Shown piece by piece: positions 1 through 10,500 of a stretch of 64,000 nucleotides of DNA. Source of the stretch: Yersinia massiliensis CCUG 53443. GTDB lineage: Bacteria; Pseudomonadota; Gammaproteobacteria; Enterobacterales; Enterobacteriaceae. The position numbers and the translations under genes are program-made. The notes under the pieces are model-generated. The model saw nothing but the letters and a program-made list of their open reading frames with translations, was not told where the DNA came from and made no database searches. Location of the stretch: assembly GCF_000312485.1 (NCBI RefSeq), contig NZ_HE997643.1, positions 1,436,962 to 1,500,961 of the forward strand. The letters run 5' to 3'. Each line of letters starts with the position of its first letter. Within the stretch, counting starts at the first letter, position 1.

Positions 1-846
1 AACCAAGGGGCAGTGCGTTCGCAGCAAGTGAGCAGCAGCGAGCAACTCGGCGGTACCAATGTCGGTGGTGTGCCGGGTGCCTTATCGAATCAACCCTCGG
101 CGACGCCAGTGGCACCGATTGAAGTGCCTCAAGCCGCCCCTGCCGCCGGTGCTGCTGGCGCAGGTGCCGCAGCGAACAATGCAGCAAATCGCCCTGCGAC
201 CACCGCAGCACGTTCGACCGCGACCTCGAGCAATAGCCGTCACGACCAAACGACTAACTTCGAAGTTGACCGTACCATCCGCCATACCCAACAGCAAGCG
301 GGCATGGTGCAGCGTTTATCTGTCGCGGTTGTCGTCAATTACGGCAGTGATAAAGCGGGCAAACCCGTTCCATTGACAAAAGATCAATTGGCGCAGGTGG
401 AATCACTGACGCGTGAGGCGATGGGTTACTCCACTGACCGTGGTGACACGCTCAATGTGGTCAACACACCATTTAACGCCACCGACGATATGAGCGGCAG
501 TTCACTGCCCTTCTGGCAGCAGCAGTCATTCTTTGATCAATTACTCAATGCCGGTCGCTATCTGCTGATTTTACTGGTGGCATGGATCCTGTGGCGCAAA
601 TTGGTGCGCCCAATGCTCACCAAGAAACAACTGGCGGATAAAGCAGCGGCGTCGGTCAATAACATCGTTCAAACCGCTCAGACTGCGGAAAATGTGAAAC
701 AAACCAAAGAAGAGCTGGCCCTACGTAAGAAGAATCAACAGCGAGTCAGTGCTGAGGTTCAGGCCCAGCGTATACGCGAACTTGCGGATAAAGACCCACG
801 TATTGTCGCGTTGGTTATCCGTCAATGGATGAGTAATGACCAATGA
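1..846 (+). CDS. fliF: flagellar MS-ring protein FliF, C-terminal part
   Basis: This is the C-terminal 281 residues of FliF; the N-terminal half lies outside the window. FliF forms the MS ring in the inner membrane, on which the rotor and export apparatus are built. An Ala/Thr/Pro-rich periplasmic stretch is followed by a conserved periplasmic part, a membrane segment at about nt 556-597 and a charged cytoplasmic tail. The tail ends in the FliG-binding region ([20 protein letters not shown]). The stop TGA overlaps the fliG start (ATGA), so translation of the two is probably coupled. The gene opens the visible part of the fliFGHIJK operon. Confidence 0.97.
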   Translation, partial: NQGAVRSQQVSSSEQLGGTNVGGVPGALSNQPSATPVAPIEVPQAAPAAGAAGAGAAANNAANRPATTAARSTATSSNSRHDQTTNFEVDRTIRHTQQQAGMVQRLSVAVVVNYGSDKAGKPVPLTKDQLAQVESLTREAMGYSTDRGDTLNVVNTPFNATDDMSGSSLPFWQQQSFFDQLLNAGRYLLILLVAWILWRKLVRPMLTKKQLADKAAASVNNIVQTAQTAENVKQTKEELALRKKNQQRVSAEVQAQRIRELADKDPRIVALVIRQWMSNDQ

Positions 847-1835
847 GCCTGACCGGAACTGAAAAAAGCGCCATCATGCTGATGACACTGGGTGAAGACC
901 ATGCCGCCGAGGTGTTTAAGCATCTTTCCTCGCGCGAAGTACAGCAACTCAGTACCACCATGGCCAGTATGCGTCAGGTTTCTCATCAGCAATTGGTTGA
1001 TGTCTTGGCTGAGTTTGAGGATGACGCCGAACAATATGCGGCATTGAGTGTTAACGCCAGCGACTACCTACGCACCGTGCTGATCAAAGCCTTGGGCGAA
1101 GAACGGGCTTCCAGCTTGTTGGAAGATATTCTGGAGTCGCGCGAAACCACCAGCGGCATGGAAACGCTCAACTTTATGGAACCACAGATGGCCGCCGACC
1201 TGATCCGCGACGAACATCCGCAGATCATCGCCACCATCTTGGTTCATCTAAAACGTGCTCAGGCCGCCGATATCTTGGCCCTGTTTGACGAACGTCTGCG
1301 CAACGATGTCATGCTCCGTATCGCTACCTTTGGTGGTGTTCAACCTACCGCCTTGGCTGAGTTGACGGAAGTGCTGAACAACCTGCTGGATGGTCAAAAT
1401 CTCAAACGCAGCAAAATGGGCGGTATCCGCACCGCGGCAGAGATTATCAACCTGATGAAAACGCAGCAGGAAGAAACGGTTATGGAAGCCGTGCGCGAAT
1501 ACGACGGCGAGCTGGCACAGAAGATTATCGACGAAATGTTCCTGTTCGAGAACTTGGTCAGTGTCGACGACCGCAGCATTCAGCGTTTGCTGCAAGAAAT
1601 CGACAACGAATCGCTGTTGGTCGCATTGAAAGGGGCCGATCAGGCGCTGCGCGAACGTTTCCTCAGCAACATGTCACTACGTGCGGCCGAAATCCTGCGC
1701 GACGATTTGGCCACCCGTGGGCCAGTCCGGATGTCGCTGGTCGAGAACGAACAAAAAGCCATCTTGCTTATCGTCCGTCGTCTTGCGGAGAGCGGCGAGA
1801 TAGTCATTGGCGGTGGCGAGGATATCTATGTCTGA
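843..1835 (+). CDS. fliG: flagellar motor switch protein FliG
   Basis: FliG (330 aa, normal length) is the C-ring protein that meets the MotA stator and produces torque. The EHPQ motif of the middle domain is visible near residues 124-127. The C-terminal domain keeps the charged torque residues around 263-297 ([11 protein letters not shown], then [11 protein letters not shown]), equivalent to E. coli K264, R281, D288, D289 and R297. The start overlaps the fliF stop, and the end overlaps fliH by 8 bp. Nothing suggests loss of function. Confidence 0.98.
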   Translation: MSLTGTEKSAIMLMTLGEDHAAEVFKHLSSREVQQLSTTMASMRQVSHQQLVDVLAEFEDDAEQYAALSVNASDYLRTVLIKALGEERASSLLEDILESRETTSGMETLNFMEPQMAADLIRDEHPQIIATILVHLKRAQAADILALFDERLRNDVMLRIATFGGVQPTALAELTEVLNNLLDGQNLKRSKMGGIRTAAEIINLMKTQQEETVMEAVREYDGELAQKIIDEMFLFENLVSVDDRSIQRLLQEIDNESLLVALKGADQALRERFLSNMSLRAAEILRDDLATRGPVRMSLVENEQKAILLIVRRLAESGEIVIGGGEDIYV

Positions 1836-2553
1836 TCGGATTAATTCCCTGCCTTGGCAACCTTGGTCGCTCAACGACTTTGCTAGCCAATCAGAAACCC
1901 CTCCGGCGGTTCAAGCGCCGGATATCAGCATGCTCTTTACCGATGAGCCAAGTACCGATGTCCCCGCCTCTTCCGAGGTGGATGAGCAACAGAAGCTGAT
2001 GAATCTGCAACTCGAAGCCGAGAAACAAGGTCGGCAACAAGGGTTTGCTAAAGGGTTGCAAGAGGGGCTGGATAAAGGCTATCAAACCGGTCTGGAGGAA
2101 GGTCGTCAGCAGGCGCTGGCCGATGCGCAGAAAGAACTGGCCCCGATGACCGAACATTGGCAAATGCTGGTGAACGACTTCCAAAGCACCCTTGATGCAC
2201 TGGACAGTGTTATCGCCTCACGGTTAATGCAGATGGCGTTGGCTGCCGCGAAACAAATCTTGGGGCAACCGGCCATTTGTGATGGCACGGCGTTACTGGC
2301 TCAAATCCAGCAATTGATTCAGCAAGAACCGATGTTTGCCGGTAAACCGCAACTGCGGGTCAATCCGCAAGATTTGGCCGTGGTGGAGCAACGTTTAGGC
2401 TCCACTCTGAGCCTTAACGGCTGGCGTTTACTCGGTGACAGCCAAATTCATCCGGGCGGCTGTAAAGTCAGCGCCGAAGAAGGTGATTTGGATGCTAGCC
2501 TCGCCACCCGCTGGCATGAATTGTGCCGTCTGGCTGCGCCGGGAGAATTATGA
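1828..2553 (+). CDS. fliH: flagellar export regulator FliH
   Basis: FliH (241 aa) is the stator-like partner of the FliI ATPase and links it to FliN and the export gate. The reading frame stays open upstream inside fliG. I chose the ATG at 1828 because it has a GAGG ribosome site just before it and gives the usual MSDRIN start. A Gly/Gln/Glu-rich helix-repeat segment with GxxxG-like spacing (for example [18 protein letters not shown]) is typical of the family. It overlaps fliG by 8 bp, and its stop overlaps the fliI start. Confidence 0.95.
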   Translation: MSDRINSLPWQPWSLNDFASQSETPPAVQAPDISMLFTDEPSTDVPASSEVDEQQKLMNLQLEAEKQGRQQGFAKGLQEGLDKGYQTGLEEGRQQALADAQKELAPMTEHWQMLVNDFQSTLDALDSVIASRLMQMALAAAKQILGQPAICDGTALLAQIQQLIQQEPMFAGKPQLRVNPQDLAVVEQRLGSTLSLNGWRLLGDSQIHPGGCKVSAEEGDLDASLATRWHELCRLAAPGEL

Positions 2554-3917
2554 TGACCGCCCGTTTAGGTCGTTGGTTAGCCTCTTTGGATAAATTTGAA
2601 GAGCGCATCGGTCAATCAACCACGATTCGCCGCTACGGGCGGTTAACGCGTGCAACCGGTTTGGTGCTTGAGGCCACGGGATTGCAACTGCCCTTGGGGG
2701 CAACCTGTCTGATTGAACGCCACGATAACGGTGAAGTGCAGGAAGTGGAGAGCGAAGTCGTCGGCTTTAACGGCCAACACCTGTTTTTGATGCCACTGGA
2801 AGAGGTCGAGGGCATTGTGCCCGGCGCCAGAGTCTATGCGCGCATCACCACCAGCGGAGCCTCTGCCAGTAAACAATTACCCCTTGGCCCTGAATTGCTC
2901 GGTCGGGTGCTGGATGGTAGCGCAAAACCCCTCGATGGTTTGCCCGCACCGGAAACCGGCTATCGCGCCCCGCTGATCACCCCACCAATTAACCCTTTGC
3001 AACGTACCGCCATTGAGCAAGTTTTGGATGTCGGCGTGCGCACCATTAATGCGTTATTGACCGTGGGTCGTGGGCAGCGCATGGGTTTGTTCGCCGGTTC
3101 TGGCGTCGGTAAAAGTGTGTTGTTAGGCATGATGGCTCGCTATACCCAAGCCGATGTGATTGTGGTGGGCTTGATTGGTGAACGTGGCCGCGAAGTTAAA
3201 GATTTTATCGAGAACATCTTAGGCACAGAAGGCCGCGCTCGTTCAGTGGTGATTGCCGCCCCTGCCGATGTTTCGCCCTTGCTACGGATGCAAGGTGCCG
3301 CCTATGCCACCCGCATCGCCGAAGATTTCCGCGATCGCGGCCAGCATGTTTTGCTGATTATGGATTCCTTGACCCGCTACGCCATGGCGCAACGTGAAAT
3401 CGCGCTGGCTATCGGTGAACCGCCGGCCACCAAAGGGTATCCACCGTCTGTCTTCGCCAAATTACCCGCGCTGGTAGAACGAGCCGGTAACGGTGTCAGT
3501 GGCGGCGGTTCTATCACCGCATTTTATACCGTGTTAACCGAAGGCGATGACCAACAAGATCCGATTGCTGATTCCGCGCGCGCCATTCTTGATGGGCACG
3601 TGGTGTTATCACGCCGTTTGGCTGAGTCCGGCCATTATCCGGCCATCGACATTGAAGCCTCAATCAGCCGTGCCATGACCGCTCTGATCGATGAGAACCA
3701 CTACAGCCAAGTTCGCCAGTTCAAACAGTTACTCGCCAGTTATCAGCGTAACCGTGATTTAGTCAGTGTTGGCGCTTATGCCGCCGGGAGTGATCCATTA
3801 CTGGATAAAGCCATTGCGCTCTATCCGCAAATGGAAATCTTCTTGCAGCAAGGGATGTATGAACGTAGCAGTTACGAAGATGCCTGCCAGCACCTTAAGA
3901 GCTTGTTTCCCGGCTAA
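2550..3917 (+). CDS. fliI: flagellum-specific ATP synthase FliI
   Basis: FliI (455 aa) is the hexameric ATPase that energises substrate unfolding for flagellar type III export. It resembles F1 beta subunits. The Walker A loop GSGVGKS is at about residues 183-189, and [16 protein letters not shown] is the Walker B region. Two ATGs in tandem (2550, 2553) are possible starts; both overlap the fliH stop and follow GGGAG. A gap of 127 bp follows before fliJ, longer than in E. coli. Confidence 0.98.
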   Translation: MMTARLGRWLASLDKFEERIGQSTTIRRYGRLTRATGLVLEATGLQLPLGATCLIERHDNGEVQEVESEVVGFNGQHLFLMPLEEVEGIVPGARVYARITTSGASASKQLPLGPELLGRVLDGSAKPLDGLPAPETGYRAPLITPPINPLQRTAIEQVLDVGVRTINALLTVGRGQRMGLFAGSGVGKSVLLGMMARYTQADVIVVGLIGERGREVKDFIENILGTEGRARSVVIAAPADVSPLLRMQGAAYATRIAEDFRDRGQHVLLIMDSLTRYAMAQREIALAIGEPPATKGYPPSVFAKLPALVERAGNGVSGGGSITAFYTVLTEGDDQQDPIADSARAILDGHVVLSRRLAESGHYPAIDIEASISRAMTALIDENHYSQVRQFKQLLASYQRNRDLVSVGAYAAGSDPLLDKAIALYPQMEIFLQQGMYERSSYEDACQHLKSLFPG

Positions 3918-3920
3918 TCG

Positions 3921-3985
3921 CTCGTGATTCGAGCCGTAGCCCCCTGCTGTATGCCCCAAGATATTAGCGGCGCAGGCAGGGGGGC
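3921..3985 (+). other. inverted repeats between fliI and fliJ
   Basis: Just after the fliI stop there is a small hairpin CTCG-tgatt-CGAG (3921-3933). Next comes a wider inverted repeat, GCCCCCTGC at 3939-3947 against GCAGGGGGGC at 3976-3985. No T run follows. It may attenuate or protect the mRNA inside the fli operon; the function is inferred only from the structure. Confidence 0.4.
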
Positions 3986-4044
3986 AGTGAATATCGTCAA
4001 CAGCCCCGTGGTGTCAAATACGATGGGGATAAATGAGGAACACG

Positions 4045-4491
4045 ATGAAAAGTCAATCACCTCTCGTTACCCTGCGCGATCTGGCTCAAAAGGCCGTCGA
4101 GCAGGCCACCACTCAGCTAGGGCAGGTTCGCTTGTCTTACCATAATGCTGAGCAGCAACTCACGATGTTGCTGTCTTATCAGGATGAGTATCGCGTGAAA
4201 TTGAATGACACGCTGTGTAACGGGATGGCCTCCTCCAGTTGGCAAAATTATCAGCAATTTATTCAGACACTTGAACAGGCCATTGAGCAGCATCGCCACC
4301 AGTTAGCCCAGTGGAACGTCAAAGTGGAACAGGCAGTGAAACATTGGCAAGAAAAGCAGCAACGGCTAAACGCGTTTGAAACCTTGCAAGAGCGTGCTGA
4401 AACCACTCAGCGCCTACAGGAAAACCGTTTAGATCAAAAACTGATGGATGAGTTCGCCCAGCGCGCCTCACAAAGGAGTCTTAATTCATGA
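4045..4491 (+). CDS. fliJ: flagellar export chaperone FliJ
   Basis: FliJ (148 aa) is the coiled-coil stalk protein of the export ATPase complex. It is rich in Gln, Glu and Leu heptads throughout, and the family signatures YQNxY-like (SYQDEYR), [10 protein letters not shown] and [16 protein letters not shown] are visible. The ATG at 4045 is chosen over 4033 because AGGA lies about six bases before it and it matches the family start. It ends by overlapping fliK (ATGA). Confidence 0.95.
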   Translation: MKSQSPLVTLRDLAQKAVEQATTQLGQVRLSYHNAEQQLTMLLSYQDEYRVKLNDTLCNGMASSSWQNYQQFIQTLEQAIEQHRHQLAQWNVKVEQAVKHWQEKQQRLNAFETLQERAETTQRLQENRLDQKLMDEFAQRASQRSLNS

Positions 4492-5849
4492 ATCTGTCCC
4501 TACTGCCTGCCGCTGCGACAACCAGTGAAACGGAAGGTGCCGCAGCGTCTTCCTCAATTGCGGCGCTCTTTACTGACGCCGGGCTGCCGGCTGATTTTGC
4601 CAAACTGTTAGGCGATCAACTGGGTAAAGAACTGACCGCCCTTGATGCCTCAGCCTTGAAATCATCTCTGGCCGCCAAGACCGATCTCATCGCAGATGTT
4701 GACGGTGGAAAATCCAGCACCGGTAACAGCAAACTGAATCAATTGTTAGCTGCCTTGGGCGACATTAGCGCCACTCTGCCAGCAGGATTAACCCATGCAG
4801 GGCAAACTGGTGACGCGGCAAATACCAAAGCGACCACGCTTGCCGATGATAGCGCGCAGGATAAAACCGCGGATAAAGGCGATCTGAGCGCACTGCAAAC
4901 CTTGCTCGCGATGCTGCCCCATCAGGTCGCCACCACGCTAGGTTCTGCCAATCAGGGGCAAAAAGCAGCACTCACTGAGGGCAACGGCCTGAGCGGCAGT
5001 AAAACCAGCACTAAACAAGAGTTGGCTGCGCTCACCAGTTTGACATCACAAGATAAAGGCTTAGCCGCACTGATCGGCAGTACCATCGCCACGGCCGGTA
5101 ATGTGAAAAGTGATAAAACAGCCAGCAGCGATCCGCTGTTAGCCAGCACGGCAAAAACCAAAACGGCACAAGATAAGTTGGCACGTTTGACCGCGCAAAA
5201 TGGCGATAGCGCGCAAACCGCTAAAGTCGCGCCGCTCGCCGCGCAGGTTGACACCGCCGTCACCGCCACCTCTACGCTGGAGAAAACCTTTGTCAGCGCC
5301 TCCGCGACCACAGCAGTGTTACCGCCCGTCTCCAGCCCAGTGATTGCGACCCCCACCAGCACGTTAGTGAATGCGCCAGTTAGCGGCCATTTAAGTGCTC
5401 AACTGGGTAGCCAAGAGTGGCAACAATCGCTGGGGCAACAGGTGGTAATGTTTAGCCGTAATGGCCAACAGAGCGCCGAGCTGCGCTTAAATCCGCAGGA
5501 GTTGGGTGCATTGCAGATCAGTTTGAAAATGGAAGATAACCAAGCTCAGCTCCACTTTGCCTCTGCTCATAGCCAAGTTCGCGCCGCCCTTGAAGCCGCC
5601 ATGCCGAGCTTACGCAGTGCTTTGGCTGAAAGCGGTATTCAACTGGGCCAGAGCAGTGTCGGCAGTGAAGGACAGTGGCAACAGGCTCAGCAGCAGAGCC
5701 AACAAAATCAGCAAAGTTTCGCTTCACGCAATCAACCTGCATACGGTGAGACCGCCTCGACCGATGCCCTTGCCAGCACACCATTAGTCACCCCTGCATC
5801 CTTGCAAGCGTTGGCTAACGGCTCGGGCGGTGTTGATATTTTCGCCTAA
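4488..5849 (+). CDS. fliK: flagellar hook-length control protein FliK
   Basis: FliK (453 aa) measures hook length and switches the export gate from hook to filament substrates. The first roughly 320 residues are low-complexity Ala/Thr/Ser/Lys/Gln sequence, expected for the exported ruler part. The conserved switch domain begins near residue 332 ([15 protein letters not shown]), followed by a Gln-rich tail. The start overlaps the fliJ stop. It ends the fliFGHIJK group; fliL starts 190 bp later behind a strong hairpin. Confidence 0.95.
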   Translation: MNLSLLPAAATTSETEGAAASSSIAALFTDAGLPADFAKLLGDQLGKELTALDASALKSSLAAKTDLIADVDGGKSSTGNSKLNQLLAALGDISATLPAGLTHAGQTGDAANTKATTLADDSAQDKTADKGDLSALQTLLAMLPHQVATTLGSANQGQKAALTEGNGLSGSKTSTKQELAALTSLTSQDKGLAALIGSTIATAGNVKSDKTASSDPLLASTAKTKTAQDKLARLTAQNGDSAQTAKVAPLAAQVDTAVTATSTLEKTFVSASATTAVLPPVSSPVIATPTSTLVNAPVSGHLSAQLGSQEWQQSLGQQVVMFSRNGQQSAELRLNPQELGALQISLKMEDNQAQLHFASAHSQVRAALEAAMPSLRSALAESGIQLGQSSVGSEGQWQQAQQQSQQNQQSFASRNQPAYGETASTDALASTPLVTPASLQALANGSGGVDIFA

Positions 5850-5963
5850 AAGGGATGGGAGTTTCGCCAAATAGTGACAAACGGGCAAGTTAGGCCGTTT
5901 TTCGCCACCTATTCAGCCTATTGGCAGAAAGGATACGCGGGATAATCATCAGTAATAATTCGG

Positions 5964-5992
5964 ATAGCGAGGCGTGATTTGCGCCTCGCTAT
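5964..5992 (+). terminator. 11-bp perfect hairpin between fliK and fliL
   Basis: ATAGCGAGGCG (5964-5974) pairs perfectly with CGCCTCGCTAT (5982-5992) around a 7-nt loop. It lies 115 bp after fliK and 48 bp before fliL. No clear U tract follows, so it may be a weak terminator or an mRNA-stability element that separates fliFGHIJK from fliLMNOPQR. Confidence 0.5.
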
Positions 5993-6039
5993 TATCGTGA
6001 TCCACCGGTTTGATACCGAAACAGGAATTTGTCTTCTCC

Positions 6040-6510
6040 ATGTCTGAAAATACTTTCCCGGCTAAGCGTAAGAGTTCGATCTGGGTCATCCTGCTGGTGC
6101 TGATTGCTGTGGCAGCCTCTGCGGGCGGCGGTTATAGCTGGTGGTTGCTCAATAAAAGCAAACCTACCACCGCTAAAGCGGCGCCTGTTATCCCGGTATT
6201 CATGCCGCTAGAGACTTTTACGGTCAATCTCATCACGCCAGATAACAATCTGGATCGTGTGCTGTATATCGGATTGACGCTAAGACTGCCCGACGATACC
6301 ACTCGCGCCAAACTCAATGACTATCTGCCGGAAGTGCGCAGCCGCTTGCTGTTGTTGCTCTCTCGCCAGTCTGCTGACAGCCTGTCTAATGAAGAAGGTA
6401 AACAGCGTTTAGTCGGTGAAATCAAAAACGTACTTAGCCCGCCAATGGTTAAAGGCCAACCTAATCAGGTAGTCAGCGATGTGCTGTTTACCGCATTTAT
6501 ACTGCGATAA
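6040..6510 (+). CDS. fliL: flagellar basal-body-associated protein FliL
   Basis: FliL (156 aa) is a single-pass inner-membrane protein that surrounds the stator and supports torque. The membrane segment is at about residues 12-33 ([22 protein letters not shown]), preceded by a short basic cytoplasmic end. The periplasmic domain keeps [15 protein letters not shown] and ends in LFTAFILR. The frame opens with TTG at 6010, but ATG 6040 fits the family start (MSENTF). The ribosome site is weak (AGGA about 15 nt upstream). fliM follows after 5 bp. Confidence 0.95.
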   Translation: MSENTFPAKRKSSIWVILLVLIAVAASAGGGYSWWLLNKSKPTTAKAAPVIPVFMPLETFTVNLITPDNNLDRVLYIGLTLRLPDDTTRAKLNDYLPEVRSRLLLLLSRQSADSLSNEEGKQRLVGEIKNVLSPPMVKGQPNQVVSDVLFTAFILR

Positions 6511-6515
6511 TCATT

Positions 6516-7520
6516 ATGGGCGATAGCATTCTTTCACAAGCAGAGATTGACGCACTGTTAAACGGTGACAGCGGCGGTGAAGAACCGACGGCAGTGACCG
6601 GTAATGACACCGACGTCAAACCTTATGATCCGACAACCCAGCGACGTGTGGTGCGTGAGCGACTGCATGCGCTGGAGATCATCAATGAGCGATTTGCTCG
6701 CCAGTTCCGGATGGGGTTATTTAACCTGTTACGCCGCAGCCCAGATATCACGGTCGGCCCGATTAAAATTCAGCCCTACCATGATTTTGCCCGTAACCTG
6801 CCGGTGCCCACCAATCTCAACTTGATCCACCTCAAACCTTTGCGCGGTACGGCGTTATTCGTGTTCGCCCCGAGTTTGGTGTTTATTGCGGTGGATAACT
6901 TATTTGGTGGTGATGGCCGTTTCCCGACGAAAGTGGAAGGTCGTGAATTCACCCATACCGAGCAACGGGTGATTAATCGCATGTTACGGCTGGCGCTGGA
7001 TGCTTACCGTGATGCTTGGGCACCTATCTACAAGATCGATGTGGAATACGTCCGTTCAGAAATTCAGGTCAAATTTACCAATATCACCACCTCCCCGAAC
7101 GACATTGTGGTTTCGACCCCTTTCCATGTCGAGATTGGTGCGTTGAGCGGTGAATTTAATATCTGTATCCCCTTTGCCATGATCGAACCGTTGCGTGAAC
7201 TGCTGACCAATCCGCCACTGGAAAACTCCCGTCAGGAAGACTCCCATTGGCGTGAAACGCTGGTCAAGCAAGTGCAACATTCTGAGCTGGAATTGGTGGC
7301 TAATTTTGTTGATATCCCGCTGAGACTGTCGCAGATACTCAAGCTACAGCCCGGCGATGTATTACCCATCGATAAACCAGACAGACTGATTGGCCATGTC
7401 GACGGCGTACCGGTACTGACCAGTCAGTACGGGACATTAAACGGGCAATATGCCCTGCGTGTTGAACATTTGATTAACCCTATTTTGAATGCTCTAGATG
7501 AGGAACAGCCCAATGAGTGA
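6516..7520 (+). CDS. fliM: flagellar motor switch protein FliM
   Basis: FliM (334 aa) is the C-ring subunit that receives CheY-P and reverses rotation. The N-terminal peptide MGDSILSQAEIDALLNGDS is the conserved CheY-P docking motif. The middle domain carries the LFGGDGRFP loop, and the C-terminal domain is a SPOA fold that pairs with FliN. It starts 5 bp after fliL and overlaps fliN by 8 bp. Confidence 0.98.
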   Translation: MGDSILSQAEIDALLNGDSGGEEPTAVTGNDTDVKPYDPTTQRRVVRERLHALEIINERFARQFRMGLFNLLRRSPDITVGPIKIQPYHDFARNLPVPTNLNLIHLKPLRGTALFVFAPSLVFIAVDNLFGGDGRFPTKVEGREFTHTEQRVINRMLRLALDAYRDAWAPIYKIDVEYVRSEIQVKFTNITTSPNDIVVSTPFHVEIGALSGEFNICIPFAMIEPLRELLTNPPLENSRQEDSHWRETLVKQVQHSELELVANFVDIPLRLSQILKLQPGDVLPIDKPDRLIGHVDGVPVLTSQYGTLNGQYALRVEHLINPILNALDEEQPNE

Positions 7521-7929
7521 CCCTAAGCTTCCGTCTGACGATGGAAAGGAATCCGTGGACGATCTGTGGGCTGATGCGTTTAATGAGCAGCAGGCGATGG
7601 AGAAACCCGCCGCCACCACCGAAGGCGTATTTAAATCACTGGACGCGCCGGACGCCTTGGGCAACCTGCAAGATATCGATTTGATTTTGGATATCCCCGT
7701 TAAGCTGACGGTTGAGCTGGGCCGCACCAAAATGACCATCAAAGAACTGCTGCGCTTGTCACAAGGCTCAGTGGTATCGCTCGATGGTTTGGCCGGTGAA
7801 CCGCTGGATATCTTAATTAACGGCTATCTGATTGCTCAGGGTGAAGTCGTGGTGGTGCAGGATAAATACGGCGTCCGTATTACCGATATCATTACGCCAT
7901 CTGAGCGTATGCGTCGCCTGAGCCGCTAA
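7513..7929 (+). CDS. fliN: flagellar motor switch protein FliN
   Basis: FliN (138 aa) forms the base of the C ring and docks FliH-FliI. The SPOA domain occupies the C-terminal two thirds (DIPVKLTVELGRTKMTIKEL, then YGVRITDIITPSERMRRLSR), almost identical to enterobacterial FliN. An ATG at 7498 is in frame, but ATG 7513 has AGGA eight bases upstream and gives the family MSD start. The stop TAA shares its last base with the fliO ATG. Confidence 0.97.
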   Translation: MSDPKLPSDDGKESVDDLWADAFNEQQAMEKPAATTEGVFKSLDAPDALGNLQDIDLILDIPVKLTVELGRTKMTIKELLRLSQGSVVSLDGLAGEPLDILINGYLIAQGEVVVVQDKYGVRITDIITPSERMRRLSR

Positions 7930-8426
7930 TGACTGCCGCGCAGACGGCCGATGCGCCGGTCACGTCACCACAAGTGCCAGCAACCGGTTTTGCGGCCAGC
8001 CATCCAGGTGTTGCGGTGCAGCAAACTGCCCCCGCACTGCCCCCCGGCTCGATATTGACGCAAGTCGGCAGTGTGTTAGGCGGCATTTTGTTGCTGATCT
8101 TGTGCGCCGCTTGGCTGGTGCGGCGTCTCGGTTTTGCGCCGCAAGCGCGCAATAATAAGTTATTAAATGTGAAAGCCAGTTGTCAGGTTGGACAACGGGA
8201 ACGGGTGGTGATCGTCGAAGTGGATAACACGTGGCTGGTCTTGGGCGTTACCGCGCAACAAGTCACACCATTGCATACATTGGCTCGCCCACCGGTGGAC
8301 GAATCACAGATAACGTCTGCCAGCGATCCATCGTCCACTCACAGCACCAAACCTGCGGACTTTCGCCAGCTCCTGAACAGCCATCTCTTTGGCAAGAAAT
8401 TGAAACATCCGGAAAAATCGGCATGA
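7929..8426 (+). CDS. fliO: flagellar export protein FliO
   Basis: FliO (165 aa) is a membrane scaffold for assembly of FliP in the export gate. A Pro/Ala/Thr-rich N-terminal stretch is followed by one membrane segment near residues 47-65 ([19 protein letters not shown]). A cytoplasmic domain with [20 protein letters not shown] comes next. The gene overlaps fliN by one base and fliP by four (ATGA). The N-terminal region is longer than in E. coli. Confidence 0.93.
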   Translation: MTAAQTADAPVTSPQVPATGFAASHPGVAVQQTAPALPPGSILTQVGSVLGGILLLILCAAWLVRRLGFAPQARNNKLLNVKASCQVGQRERVVIVEVDNTWLVLGVTAQQVTPLHTLARPPVDESQITSASDPSSTHSTKPADFRQLLNSHLFGKKLKHPEKSA

Positions 8427-9175
8427 CGTTACTCCGCCTGCTCATCAATAAACTCCCCCTGCTGCTGCTAACCTTACTCTGCTCTCCAGCCGTCTTTGCG
8501 CAGCTTCCTGGGATCATCAGCCAGCCATTGGCCAATGGTGGGCAAAGCTGGTCGTTGCCCGTCCAGACACTGGTTTTTATTACCACGTTAAGTTTCCTGC
8601 CAGCTGCCTTACTGATGATGACCAGTTTCACCCGCATCATCATTGTGCTGGGTTTGTTGCGTAACGCATTAGGCACCCCTTCCGCGCCACCCAATCAGGT
8701 GATGCTCGGGCTGGCGCTGTTTCTGACCTTTTTTATTATGTCGCCGGTGTTCGATAAGGTGTATCAGGATGCTTATCTGCCCTTCAGTCAGGACAAGATC
8801 AGTATGGAAGTGGCGATGGATAAAGGCTCGCAACCGCTGCGTGAATTTATGTTGCGCCAAACCCGCGAGTCAGACTTGGCGCTGTATGCCCGTTTAGCCA
8901 ATTTGCCGCCGTTGGAAGGGCCAGAAGTGGTGCCGATGCGCATTTTACTGCCCGCCTATGTCACCAGTGAGTTGAAAACCGCCTTCCAGATCGGTTTTAC
9001 CGTTTTTATCCCTTTCCTCATTATCGACCTCGTGGTCGCCAGTGTGCTGATGGCACTGGGGATGATGATGGTGCCACCGGCCAGTATTTCATTGCCGTTC
9101 AAGCTCATGCTCTTTGTCTTGGTCGATGGCTGGCAACTGTTACTGGGGTCACTGGCGCAAAGTTTCTATACCTAA
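8423..9175 (+). CDS. fliP: flagellar export gate protein FliP
   Basis: FliP (250 aa) forms the core of the FliPQR export channel in the inner membrane. A cleavable signal peptide is visible at residues 1-25 ([14 protein letters not shown]). Conserved blocks include [20 protein letters not shown] and the C-terminal [16 protein letters not shown]. The frame extends far upstream inside fliO, but only ATG 8423 gives a signal peptide, and it overlaps the fliO stop. An unusually long gap of 135 bp follows before fliQ. Confidence 0.97.
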   Translation: MTLLRLLINKLPLLLLTLLCSPAVFAQLPGIISQPLANGGQSWSLPVQTLVFITTLSFLPAALLMMTSFTRIIIVLGLLRNALGTPSAPPNQVMLGLALFLTFFIMSPVFDKVYQDAYLPFSQDKISMEVAMDKGSQPLREFMLRQTRESDLALYARLANLPPLEGPEVVPMRILLPAYVTSELKTAFQIGFTVFIPFLIIDLVVASVLMALGMMMVPPASISLPFKLMLFVLVDGWQLLLGSLAQSFYT

Positions 9176-9183
9176 GCGCTAAA

Positions 9184-9251
9184 CGGCTTCCAGCCGGAAA
9201 TGAGCCGCTAGATTTCACATGACCGCTGCGTGGACTGCCTTCCTGCCACGC
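9184..9251 (+). other. two hairpins between fliP and fliQ
   Basis: CGGCT-tcc-AGCCG (9184-9196) and GCGTGG (9228-9233) paired with CCACGC (9246-9251) lie in the 135-bp fliP-fliQ gap. In E. coli these genes nearly touch. No T run follows either stem, so readthrough with an mRNA-processing or stability role is more likely than termination. Confidence 0.4.
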
Positions 9252-9310
9252 GAAGTATTGACGCTATTTTGACTTTTTATTCATCTTGTTAGGCGAAAGG
9301 CAGAAACACT

Positions 9311-9580
9311 ATGACACCTGAATCGGTAATGGCCCTCGGCGTCGAGGCAATGAAGATAGCCCTAGCATTGGCCGCGCCATTATTGCTCGCTGCCCTGATA
9401 AGCGGTTTGATTGTCAGTCTATTGCAGGCGGCAACACAGATTAACGAGATGACACTGTCTTTCATCCCGAAAATCTTGGCGGTTTTCACCACAATGGTGA
9501 TCGCGGGCCCGTGGATGCTGAGCTTGATACTGGACTATATGCGTAACCTGTTCACCAGCCTGCCCACGTTGATAGGCTAG
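9311..9580 (+). CDS. fliQ: flagellar export gate protein FliQ
   Basis: FliQ (89 aa) is the small two-helix subunit of the FliPQR channel. Two hydrophobic hairpins are visible ([20 protein letters not shown] and [16 protein letters not shown]), separated by [16 protein letters not shown], the family signature. ATG 9311 is preceded by an AGG-type site and fits the family length exactly. fliR starts 10 bp later. Confidence 0.97.
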   Translation: MTPESVMALGVEAMKIALALAAPLLLAALISGLIVSLLQAATQINEMTLSFIPKILAVFTTMVIAGPWMLSLILDYMRNLFTSLPTLIG

Positions 9581-9590
9581 CATTTTCAAG

Positions 9591-10373
9591 ATGCTCTCCC
9601 TCGACACCACCCAGCTCAGTGTTTTAGTCAGTCAGTATTTCTGGCCTCTGATTCGCGTGCTGGCGCTGATCACCACCGCGCCCGTGCTCAGCGAAAAGCA
9701 GATCAACCGCAAAGTGAAAGTTGGCTTGGCGGTATTAATCACCTTTCTCATTGCACCCGCCCTGCCGCCGGTGAATATCCCGTTGGTGTCCAGTGGCGCA
9801 GTTTGGGTCGCCATTCAGCAAGTCCTGATTGGTGTCGCGATTGGGTTGACCATGCAATTTGCCTTTGCGGCCATTCGTCTGGCGGGCGAAGTGATTGGTT
9901 TACAGATGGGGCTATCATTCGCCACCTTCTTCGACCCCTCTGGCGGGCCAAATATGCCAGTTTTGGCTCGGCTACTTAACCTCTTAGCGATGCTGCTATT
10001 TCTGACCTTCGATGGTCACTTGTGGCTGATTTCATTACTGGCTGACAGCTTCCATACCTTGCCGATTCAATTCGAACCGCTCAACGGCAACGGTTTCCTG
10101 GCCTTAACCCAAGCGGGATCGTTAATCTTTATGAGTGGCATGATGCTGGCTTTGCCGCTCATTACCCTGCTGTTAACCCTGAACTTAGCCTTAGGGATGC
10201 TCAACCGCATGACGCCACAACTGTCGGTGTTCGTGATCGGTTTCCCGTTGACCCTCACCGTCGGCATTCTGACATTAGGGTTAACCATGCCGCTACTCGC
10301 GCCATTTTCCGAGAACCTCTTTGCTCAATTCTTTGACCGGCTGGCAGGGGTATTAAGCGGAATGGCGCACTAA
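9591..10373 (+). CDS. fliR: flagellar export gate protein FliR
   Basis: FliR (260 aa) completes the FliPQR gate and interacts with FlhB. It is hydrophobic throughout, with about six membrane helices and the conserved [40 protein letters not shown] and [19 protein letters not shown] blocks. It is the last gene of the fli group and converges with flgL, 127 bp away. Confidence 0.97.
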   Translation: MLSLDTTQLSVLVSQYFWPLIRVLALITTAPVLSEKQINRKVKVGLAVLITFLIAPALPPVNIPLVSSGAVWVAIQQVLIGVAIGLTMQFAFAAIRLAGEVIGLQMGLSFATFFDPSGGPNMPVLARLLNLLAMLLFLTFDGHLWLISLLADSFHTLPIQFEPLNGNGFLALTQAGSLIFMSGMMLALPLITLLLTLNLALGMLNRMTPQLSVFVIGFPLTLTVGILTLGLTMPLLAPFSENLFAQFFDRLAGVLSGMAH

Positions 10374-10454
10374 ATCCCGTCAACGAATTCCCATCGACGA
10401 ATCGATTATGACTGCCTATTGACGTTTGATTAAGATGAGAACGGCGAGGAGAGC

Positions 10455-10497
10455 ACCTGTGGCCCACAGGTGAAAGACCGGGCCACAGGTGAAAGAC
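10455..10497. repeat. palindrome and direct repeat between convergent fliR and flgL
   Basis: ACCTGTGG-c-CCACAGGT (10455-10471) is a perfect palindrome. The 15-mer CCACAGGTGAAAGAC occurs twice, at 10464-10478 and 10483-10497, with a 19-bp period. The site lies exactly between two converging operons, where a bidirectional terminator is expected, but neither strand shows a T run. Confidence 0.5.
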
Positions 10498-10500
10498 AGG

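Noticed and set aside
4952..5362. 136-codon minus-strand ORF opposite fliK.
   Set aside because: It is the complement of low-complexity fliK sequence; Ala/Val/Leu-rich without start signals.
8231..8422. N-terminal extension of fliP inside fliO.
   Set aside because: A signal peptide must be at the true N terminus, which fits only ATG 8423.
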